From: Candidatus Gastranaerophilales bacterium
GTDB lineage: Bacteria; Cyanobacteriota; Vampirovibrionia; Gastranaerophilales; Gastranaerophilaceae
Assembly: GCA_900772035.1 (NCBI GenBank)
Contig: CAAGQE010000343.1
Location: 1-5,357, forward strand
Length of the DNA stretch: 5,357 bases
Reading direction: 5' to 3'
Below the pieces are notes generated by a model. It made no database searches. It was not told where the DNA came from and saw nothing but the letters and a program-made list of their open reading frames with translations. Below are positions 1-5,357 of this stretch, piece after piece. Numbering within the stretch: position 1 is the first letter of the stretch; every line of letters begins with the position of its first letter. The position numbers and the translations under genes were made by a program.

Positions 1-2
1 AA

Positions 3-1811
3 ATTGCAGATTACTGTAAAGAAAAAAATATAATATTAATCGAAGATTGTGCCCATTCTTATTCAACGAAAATTAATGAAAAAACGATTGGTGATTTTGG
101 AGATTTTGCACTTTATTCAATTCATAAAATATTTGCCACAAATGCAGGCGGTATTTTGAAAATCAATAAAGATGACTTTGCCTTGACCGGTGATACAAAT
201 ATCGCTTTATCCGATTTATTCCAATTTGTTAATTCGGATATTGATGAAATTTCTACAAAAAGACGTAATATTTATAATTATTATCTGAAACGCTTAAATA
301 ATACCGAATTGTATGATATTTTCAGAGATGAATTGCCTGATGAGGTAGTACCTCTTAATTTTCCCATCCTTATCAAGGATGCTGACAGATATGAAATATA
401 TAACAAACTTTTGGAGAAGGGTGTTCCTTGTGTTTCATTGTGGTATCAATTAATTGAAGAAATCAATCCCGAAAAATATCCGATATCGGCAGATATTTCA
501 AAAAGGATATTAAATTTGCCTGTTCATCAAGATATTACAGAAGAAGATGCAGAAAAGATTATTGTTCAACTTAATTCTTTGATTAAACAGAAAAAGATTA
601 TAATACTTGGCGGCAAACCCGTTGGTGCGGTCGATATGACAAAATATGCAAAAGAAACCGGTCGTCACGTCATTGTTTGTGATTATTTGGACAGAAATGC
701 CTCCCCTGCTAAAAATTTTTCTAATGAAAATATTTCCTATTCAACAGCAGATACAAAGGCAATTGTTGATTATATCAAAGCCAATAATGTTTCTGCAGTT
801 TTTTCAAGCGTTCATGAGTTTAACATTAACAAATGTTTGGAAATTTGTAATGAATGTAATCTGCCGTTTTATGCAACAAAAGAGGCAATGGATGTTACAT
901 CAAATAAAAAATTATATAAAAAGATATTTAAAGATTTTGATATTCCTTTGATATCGCAATACAAAATTGAAGATAAAAAAGATTATCCTGTTCTGATTAA
1001 GCCAATTGACGGTACAGGAGCCTATGGAATAAAAATTTGTAATACCGAAGCCGAATTTCAAGAAAACTTGCCCAAAGCAATAGAATTTTCCGCAAAAGGG
1101 GAAGTTTTGATTGAACAATATATAAAAGATAAAGAAGAAATTACAACTGTATATATAATAAAAGACGGAATTCCCTATTTGGCAAGTGTAGCAGACAGAG
1201 TTGTAAAATATTTTGATAACGCTGTAATCCCGCTCCCGATTGCTTACATTTGGCATTCTAAATATTTGGATTTATATGAAAAAACTATTGATGAAAAAAT
1301 GAAAAAAGCCATTCAATTTATGAATTTGAAAAATGGTATGCTATTCATTCAATCAATCGTCAAAAATAATGTCATTATGCCTTATGATATAGGCTTTAGA
1401 CTTTCCGGCACTCAGGAACATAACATCTTGGAAGAAATGTGCGGCTACAATCCTCTCAAACTTCTTGTTGACTATGCTTTAACAGGCAAGTTTGGCGATG
1501 AAACTTTAAAAGAAAAAATTAATCCTCATTTTGATGGTGCCGCAGCACAGATAACATTTTTAGTTAAACCTGCAACAATATCTAAATTTGAAGGTATTGA
1601 AGAGGTCGAAAAAATGCCGCAAGTTATCAGAGTTATTAAAAATAAACAAGAAGGTGAAACGATTCCCGATAGCGCGTTAGGTACATTAAATCAAGTAGCC
1701 CTAAGAATTTTTGTGAAAGAACAAACCTCGGAAAAACTTAATGAATTAATAGGACTTATAAGAAGTAAAATAAGGGTTATTTCTGATAAAAATGAGGATA
1801 TTGTAATATGA
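3..1811 (+). CDS. DegT/DnrJ/EryC1 aminotransferase fused to a CPSase-like ATP-grasp ligase (5' partial)
   Basis: The reading frame is open from the left edge, so the true start lies outside the window; 602 residues are visible, numbered here from base 3. Residues 1 to about 195 are the C-terminal part of a PLP-dependent sugar aminotransferase. They include IEDCAHS (13-19), whose Asp15 should bind the PLP ring nitrogen, then GDFGDFALYSIHK with Lys42 as the probable Schiff-base lysine, GG at 49-50, and the closing motif LNLPVHQDIT (170-179). Around residue 198 a second enzyme begins with almost no linker: IIILGGKPVGA, a DYLDRNASPAK segment (227-237), the ATP-grasp glycine loop VLIKPIDGTGAYGI (330-343, Lys333), EQYI (371-374), and Gln450 plus YDIGFRLSG (461-469) as probable metal and phosphate site. 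The tail from about 520 resembles the small C-terminal domain of L-amino-acid ligases. Likely cytoplasmic. Inferred role: making an amino sugar and forming an amide with it; substrates are unknown. An aminotransferase of this family is usually about 370 residues, so some 180 are missing upstream. The stop overlaps the next start by 4 bases. Confidence 0.88.
   Translation: MADYCKEKNIILIEDCAHSYSTKINEKTIGDFGDFALYSIHKIFATNAGGILKINKDDFALTGDTNIALSDLFQFVNSDIDEISTKRRNIYNYYLKRLNNTELYDIFRDELPDEVVPLNFPILIKDADRYEIYNKLLEKGVPCVSLWYQLIEEINPEKYPISADISKRILNLPVHQDITEEDAEKIIVQLNSLIKQKKIIILGGKPVGAVDMTKYAKETGRHVIVCDYLDRNASPAKNFSNENISYSTADTKAIVDYIKANNVSAVFSSVHEFNINKCLEICNECNLPFYATKEAMDVTSNKKLYKKIFKDFDIPLISQYKIEDKKDYPVLIKPIDGTGAYGIKICNTEAEFQENLPKAIEFSAKGEVLIEQYIKDKEEITTVYIIKDGIPYLASVADRVVKYFDNAVIPLPIAYIWHSKYLDLYEKTIDEKMKKAIQFMNLKNGMLFIQSIVKNNVIMPYDIGFRLSGTQEHNILEEMCGYNPLKLLVDYALTGKFGDETLKEKINPHFDGAAAQITFLVKPATISKFEGIEEVEKMPQVIRVIKNKQEGETIPDSALGTLNQVALRIFVKEQTSEKLNELIGLIRSKIRVISDKNEDIVI
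1794..1811 (+). promoter_or_regulatory. Ribosome binding site and ATGA stop/start overlap
   Basis: GAGGA at 1794-1798 sits nine bases before the ATG at 1808, and this ATG shares ATGA with the TGA stop of the fusion gene. The arrangement supports translational coupling between the fusion enzyme and the TupA-like protein and fixes the start of the latter. Confidence 0.7.
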
Positions 1812-2974
1812 TTAAATTTATCGAAAAAATATTTAGTATAAAAAATGAAAATTGTCATAAAACAATTACCTTATTTGGTTTGGAATTCAGTTTTTTTTCA
1901 AACAAATTGGCAAATAATTTGTTAATTAAAAGTTTGAATAAATGTGAAATTGAAATCAAACAATTGAAACAGGAAATTGAAGATTTAAAGAAAGCCGATT
2001 CCCGTTCGGACTATATTCACAACAAACGTTTTGAACAATGGTTACGAACATACAGATGGTTGGAATTTCACAACAAAGTAATAAACAAACTAATTGATTT
2101 TAATAATGATGAAGAATTAAAAAAAGCACAAATTGAGTATACGTCTAGTCATATTCACAAAAACGGATATGATATGAATATAGATAACCCCAAAACACTT
2201 AATGAAAAAGTCCAATGGATGAGTTTGAATTACTATAATAATAGTGAGGAAATACACAGAATTGTAGATAAGCATAGTTTCAAAAAATATATTGCTGAAA
2301 AATTAGGAGACGGCTATACTATTCCGTTACTTGCTTGTTGGGATAACGTTGACGATATAAATTTTGAAGAATTGCCGCAACAATTTGTTTTAAAATCGAA
2401 CTGGGGTGGCGATGGAAGACAAGTAAAAATCATTCAAGATAAAAATAATATTGATATTGAGGAATTAAAACATCAAATGAAGAAGTGGCTATCTTTTGAT
2501 GGGAATCCTTATTTCTACGCTTTCAACGGACCGTCAAAAGGTCTTAAACCTTGCATAATTGCTGAAGAATATATGCCCATAAGAGAAAATGAAGCGCTGG
2601 AATATAAGATGTTTTGTTTCAACGGAAAACTCGGTTTCTGCTTAGTTGAAGTTGATTATTTCGGCGGAAATCCACACAGGGCTTATTACGACAAAGACTT
2701 CAACGAACTCGATTATAAAATTGGCGGAATACCTGTTAAACATCTGGACCATAAGCCTGAAACGTATGACAAAATGGTCGAAATTGCCGAATTTTTAGCA
2801 AAAGATTTTCCGTTTGTAAGAGTTGATTTCTATGATGTTGCAGGTCGAATATATGTCGGAGAAATGACATTCACATCCGGTGGCGGCTTCAGTAATTTTG
2901 AGCCAGTCGAGATTGATTACAAACTGGGCGAAATGCTTGATATTACGGAATTACAAAAGGTGCACAATGAATAA
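1808..2974 (+). CDS. TupA-like ATP-grasp protein with N-terminal extension
   Basis: This 388-residue protein matches the TupA-like ATP-grasp family, named for teichuronopeptide synthesis and common in capsule and O-antigen loci. Family marks seen: TLNEKVQW (130-137), VDKHSFKKYI (153-162), FVLKSNWGGDG (193-203, Lys196 probably contacting ATP), AEEYM (252-256), LEYKMFCFNGK (264-274), and the C-terminal metal/ATP site FVRVDFYDVAGRIYVGEMTF (336-355), followed by TSGGGFSNFEP. The catalytic unit begins near residue 100. Before it come a hydrophobic leader-like motif, HKTITLFGLEFSFF (17-30), of a kind seen at the front of many surface-glycan enzymes, and a charged heptad-like stretch (about 43-63) that could form a short coiled coil. 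Inferred role: ATP-dependent amide or peptide bond formation on a glycan in the cytoplasm; the exact substrate cannot be read. The ATG overlaps the previous stop as ATGA, with GAGGA nine bases upstream, so translation is probably coupled. The N-W-G-G-D-G loop differs from the N-H-G-S-G form I recall as usual. Confidence 0.88.
   Translation: MIKFIEKIFSIKNENCHKTITLFGLEFSFFSNKLANNLLIKSLNKCEIEIKQLKQEIEDLKKADSRSDYIHNKRFEQWLRTYRWLEFHNKVINKLIDFNNDEELKKAQIEYTSSHIHKNGYDMNIDNPKTLNEKVQWMSLNYYNNSEEIHRIVDKHSFKKYIAEKLGDGYTIPLLACWDNVDDINFEELPQQFVLKSNWGGDGRQVKIIQDKNNIDIEELKHQMKKWLSFDGNPYFYAFNGPSKGLKPCIIAEEYMPIRENEALEYKMFCFNGKLGFCLVEVDYFGGNPHRAYYDKDFNELDYKIGGIPVKHLDHKPETYDKMVEIAEFLAKDFPFVRVDFYDVAGRIYVGEMTFTSGGGFSNFEPVEIDYKLGEMLDITELQKVHNE
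2955..2974 (+). promoter_or_regulatory. Ribosome binding site deciding the SDR start, with 8-base gene overlap
   Basis: AAAAGG at 2955-2960 lies six bases before the ATG at 2967, which precedes the TAA stop (2972-2974) of the TupA-like gene. This placement, with the Rossmann motif beginning eight residues later, selects 2967 over the GTG at 2880. Confidence 0.65.
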
Positions 2975-3878
2975 AACTATTTTAATAACAGGTGCGAACG
3001 GCACTCTCGCAAAAAAATTAATCGAAAAATTAAGCTCGGACGATAATTTTCAAATCTGTGCAAGTTCCAGAAATATCGAAAAAACACATCGTTTCGACAA
3101 CGTTCAATATATAAATAATGTCGATTTGATAAAGACTGATATCTTATCGAAAGTCGATTTTATTCTTAATTGTGCATTCCCAAGAGATTTTAAAGCAGAA
3201 ATTTTGGCGGAAGCAATGGAGTTTTACGCTGCGCTGGTTGAAAAAGCAGTTGAACTGAAGGTTAAAGGCATAATAAATATCTCATCACAAGATATTTACG
3301 GAACATACAGAGAAAATCCATCTTCCGAGAACGATAAAATTCATCCCGAAAATAATTATGCTTTGACCAAACATGCATGCGAAATAATCGGCTCAACCGC
3401 TGTAAAAAACTCTGATACAAAATTAACGAACATCAGACTGGGAAGCTTGATTGGCAAAGAATACCCTGAGCGTGTTATAAATAAAATTATAACAAGGGCA
3501 TTTGATACAAAATCCATTTCAATCAACAATGATAAAAATGTTTTTGGCTATATGGATGTTGAAGATGCGGTCAACGGATTAATTGCGTTTGTAAACAATT
3601 CCAATCCTAAAGATTGGGCAGGCATATACAATTTCGGGGCAAAATTTTCCGAACAAAGAAATTTTGAGTATATTGCAAACACGATACGCGAATGTTTTAG
3701 AAATAATAATATTGATATAAATTTACAAGTGCAAAATGCCGAAAAAGCAGATAGACTGTGCCTTTTAAACTCAAAAGAATTTTATTTGATTGCAAATTGG
3801 CAACCCGAAATTTCGTTAAGACAATCTATTGAAAATATATTTGCACAAATAGTTCAAAACCAAACACAAGAGGGCTAA
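2967..3878 (+). CDS. NAD-dependent sugar epimerase/dehydratase (extended SDR)
   Basis: This 303-residue protein is an extended short-chain dehydrogenase/reductase that should act on a nucleotide sugar (epimerisation, dehydration or keto reduction). The Rossmann dinucleotide motif is TGANGTLA (8-15), with Ala at the usual last Gly. NCAFPRD (68-74) closes the fourth strand. The catalytic Ser is probably Ser107 in NISSQDIYG, and the Tyr/Lys pair is Tyr131 and Lys135 in NYALTKHACE. IRLGSLIG (156-163) and GYMDVEDAVNGL further on are typical of the substrate-binding half. Length is normal to slightly short for the family. The start chosen is the ATG at 2967: the TGxxGxxA motif then begins at residue 8 as usual, and AAAAGG lies six bases upstream. 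A longer reading from a GTG at 2880 would add 29 residues that merely overlay the preceding gene. It overlaps the TupA-like gene by 8 bases. Inferred role: supplying or tailoring the sugar used by the adjacent ligases. Exact chemistry is not assignable from sequence. Confidence 0.88.
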   Translation: MNKTILITGANGTLAKKLIEKLSSDDNFQICASSRNIEKTHRFDNVQYINNVDLIKTDILSKVDFILNCAFPRDFKAEILAEAMEFYAALVEKAVELKVKGIINISSQDIYGTYRENPSSENDKIHPENNYALTKHACEIIGSTAVKNSDTKLTNIRLGSLIGKEYPERVINKIITRAFDTKSISINNDKNVFGYMDVEDAVNGLIAFVNNSNPKDWAGIYNFGAKFSEQRNFEYIANTIRECFRNNNIDINLQVQNAEKADRLCLLNSKEFYLIANWQPEISLRQSIENIFAQIVQNQTQEG

Positions 3879-3881
3879 ATG
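3868..3881 (+). promoter_or_regulatory. Ribosome binding site of the ABC exporter
   Basis: AAGAGGG at 3868-3874 is inside the last codons of the SDR, and its stop codon is followed at once by the exporter ATG at 3879. There is no room for a promoter or terminator, so the exporter is probably read from the same transcript and coupled to the SDR. Confidence 0.65.
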
Positions 3882-5357
3882 AAAATAATAGACGATTTTA
3901 AACAAACTCAAGCATATATAAATTATTCTCGCATTTTGCCTTACGTAAAACCATATTGGTTCAGAGCATTAATGGCGGTACTTATTTGTATCCCGATAGG
4001 TTCTTTGGATGCTGTTATTGCTTTGGCTTTAAAACCTTATATGGATTTGGTTATGGTTGAAAAAACCGTTCAATCTCCGTGGTATATTCCGTTCGGAATT
4101 GTTGCTTTTACCGCAATACAAGGATTTTTAAACTATCTTGCAACATATTTGAACACATGGGTCGGCGGAAAAATTACAAACGATTTGAAGATGACTTTAT
4201 ATTCAAAAATGTTGAATTTTGAAACTGCATATTTTGACAGAAGAAAATCAGGCGATATCGTTTTTAGATTTAATACTGATGCGGAAACCGCTTGTAACGG
4301 ACTGCTCGAGAATTTAAAAACCTTTGTTTCAAGGTTATTTTCTTCAATTTCACTCGTTGCCGTTTTGTTTTACAACTCTTGGCAATTGGCGATAATTGCA
4401 AGCTTAATTCTCGGATGTGCGTTTCTTCCCCTTGCAAAAATCAGAAAACGCATAAAAGACGTTATGGATAAATCTGTTGCCGCAACAGCAACAATTATTA
4501 CTGCTTACAATGAAAGTTTTGCAGGAAATAAAACAATAATTTCATTCAACTTAAAAGATTATCAAAAGAATAAATTTAGCAATATTTTGTCAGATTTGTT
4601 CAATTTAAAAATAAAAATCGTACAAAGAACCTCATGGTTGTCTCCGTTAATGCACATTATTGTATCTGTCGGAATCGGTTTGGCAATCGGTTATGGTTCG
4701 CACTTGATTTTGACGGGACAAATAACCAGCGGTAACTTCGTTTCATTCATTACTGCATTAATAATGTTGTATACCCCTATCAAAAACCTTGGAAACAATT
4801 TTAATGCCGTTCAGTTTTCGTTTTTGGCAATAGAAAGAATTTTCGCAATTTTGGATATGAAATCAGCAATTAATGACTGCGAAAATCCAAAAGAATTAAC
4901 AGAGATTAACAAAATCGAATTTAAAGATATTTCCTTTGGATATTTAAAAGGCAAGCCTGTATTGTTACACGTAAGTTTAAGTGTAAACAAGGGTGAGACT
5001 TTGGCGATTGTCGGAAATTCAGGAGGAGGAAAATCCACTCTTGTAAACTTACTTCCCCGTTTTTACGATATCAGAAACGGTGAAATCGCAATTAACGGCA
5101 TCAATATTAAAGAGTATTCTTTATCCTCTTTGCGCCAAAATATCGCAATCGTTTTTCAGGATAATTTCCTCTTTTCGGGCACGATTAGAGAAAATATTCT
5201 GTTAGGGAAAAAAGATGCTACGAATGAAGAAGTTAATAATGCAATCAAAATGGCATATTTGGATGAATTTATCCAATCTTTGCCCAACGGTTTGGATACT
5301 CAAATCGGCGAAAGAGGGGTACTTCTATCAGGCGGACAAAAACAACGTGTTGCAATT
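3879..5357 (+). CDS. MsbA-like ABC exporter, permease fused to ATPase (3' partial)
   Basis: The frame runs off the right edge after 493 residues; such half-transporters are about 580-600 long. It starts at the base after the SDR stop, preceded by AAGAGGG with a four-base spacer. The N-terminal half is a type I exporter membrane domain with six hydrophobic segments at about 29-52, 68-92, 148-165, 168-186, 254-279 and 284-301. The signature-like stretch FETAYFDRRKSGDIVFR (114-130) in the cytoplasmic helices is typical of MsbA and its relatives. The nucleotide-binding domain begins near 345: A-loop Tyr355, Walker A GNSGGGKST (379-387, Lys385), Q-loop Gln427 in VFQDNFLFSGTIREN, X-loop IGERG (476-480) and ABC signature LSGGQ (483-487). 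Walker B, the catalytic Glu and the H-loop lie beyond the window. It should work as an inner-membrane homodimer that flips a lipid, lipid A-core or other lipid-linked glycan. A peptide or drug exporter is possible, but the glycan-gene context favours lipid-linked substrates. I did not assign the msbA symbol because orthology cannot be shown here. Confidence 0.92.
   Translation, partial: MKIIDDFKQTQAYINYSRILPYVKPYWFRALMAVLICIPIGSLDAVIALALKPYMDLVMVEKTVQSPWYIPFGIVAFTAIQGFLNYLATYLNTWVGGKITNDLKMTLYSKMLNFETAYFDRRKSGDIVFRFNTDAETACNGLLENLKTFVSRLFSSISLVAVLFYNSWQLAIIASLILGCAFLPLAKIRKRIKDVMDKSVAATATIITAYNESFAGNKTIISFNLKDYQKNKFSNILSDLFNLKIKIVQRTSWLSPLMHIIVSVGIGLAIGYGSHLILTGQITSGNFVSFITALIMLYTPIKNLGNNFNAVQFSFLAIERIFAILDMKSAINDCENPKELTEINKIEFKDISFGYLKGKPVLLHVSLSVNKGETLAIVGNSGGGKSTLVNLLPRFYDIRNGEIAINGINIKEYSLSSLRQNIAIVFQDNFLFSGTIRENILLGKKDATNEEVNNAIKMAYLDEFIQSLPNGLDTQIGERGVLLSGGQKQRVAI

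Noticed and set aside
156..158. TTG as the start of the fusion gene
   Set aside because: The frame is open to the left edge, and the 51 residues before it contain the PLP-binding Asp and Lys, so this TTG is an internal Leu codon.
646..951. Open frame on the plus strand in another phase, 101 codons
   Set aside because: It is a shifted reading of the fusion gene with no recognisable motif.
912..1256. Open frame on the minus strand, 114 codons
   Set aside because: It lies wholly inside the ATP-grasp half of the fusion gene. Its translation is low-complexity, rich in Phe, Tyr and Ile, as expected from the reverse of AT-rich coding DNA, and matches no family I recognise.
2880..2966. Longer N-terminus for the SDR from a GTG start
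   Set aside because: The added 29 residues only overlay the end of the TupA-like gene. The ATG at 2967 has a ribosome binding site and the normal distance to the Rossmann motif.
4811..5038. Open frame on the minus strand, 75 codons
   Set aside because: It is antisense to the linker and Walker A region of the ABC exporter, whose own frame shows clear conserved motifs.
1..5357. Base-composition break suggesting recent transfer of part of the locus
   Set aside because: Hand counts on sampled 60-base lines give about 30 % G+C in the first two genes and about 34-35 % in the last two. Lines within one gene range from 18 to 47 %, so the difference is too weak to call.
3879..5357. Exporter as a peptide/bacteriocin or drug transporter
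   Set aside because: There is no N-terminal C39 peptidase domain and no small precursor peptide nearby, and the surrounding genes are glycan enzymes. It cannot be excluded completely because the C-terminus is missing.

Overview
This window is gene-dense, AT-rich DNA. Hand counts over sampled lines give roughly 30-35 % G+C. It comes from a bacterium that builds cell-surface glycans. All recognisable genes are on the + strand and packed with no usable gaps: neighbours overlap by 4 or 8 bases or abut directly, so this is the inside of a single operon. The last gene is an MsbA-type lipid or glycolipid exporter and the others are glycan-modifying enzymes. That fits a low-GC Gram-negative or diderm organism, for example a gut or host-associated lineage. 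The species cannot be named from this sequence alone. No RNA gene, mobile element, CRISPR array, promoter or convincing terminator is visible.

Layout: (1) 3-1811, the 3' part of a two-domain enzyme. The C-terminal half of a DegT/DnrJ/EryC1-type PLP sugar aminotransferase is fused in frame to a complete carbamoyl-phosphate-synthase-like ATP-grasp ligase. (2) 1808-2974, a TupA-like ATP-grasp protein with an extra N-terminal extension. (3) 2967-3878, an extended short-chain dehydrogenase/reductase of the NAD-dependent sugar epimerase/dehydratase type. (4) 3879 to the window end, an MsbA-like ABC exporter. It has six transmembrane segments and an ATPase domain that is cut off just after the signature motif.

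How they may work together (inference): the SDR and the aminotransferase half would make a nucleotide-linked amino sugar. The fused ATP-grasp would join an amino or carboxyl group to it, or to an amino acid. The TupA-like ATP-grasp would add a further amide or peptide bond, by analogy with teichuronopeptide synthesis. The exporter would flip the finished lipid-linked product across the inner membrane. The most noteworthy points are the aminotransferase/ATP-grasp fusion and the presence of two unrelated ATP-grasp ligases side by side. Together they suggest an amino-acid- or peptide-decorated surface glycan that may not have been described.
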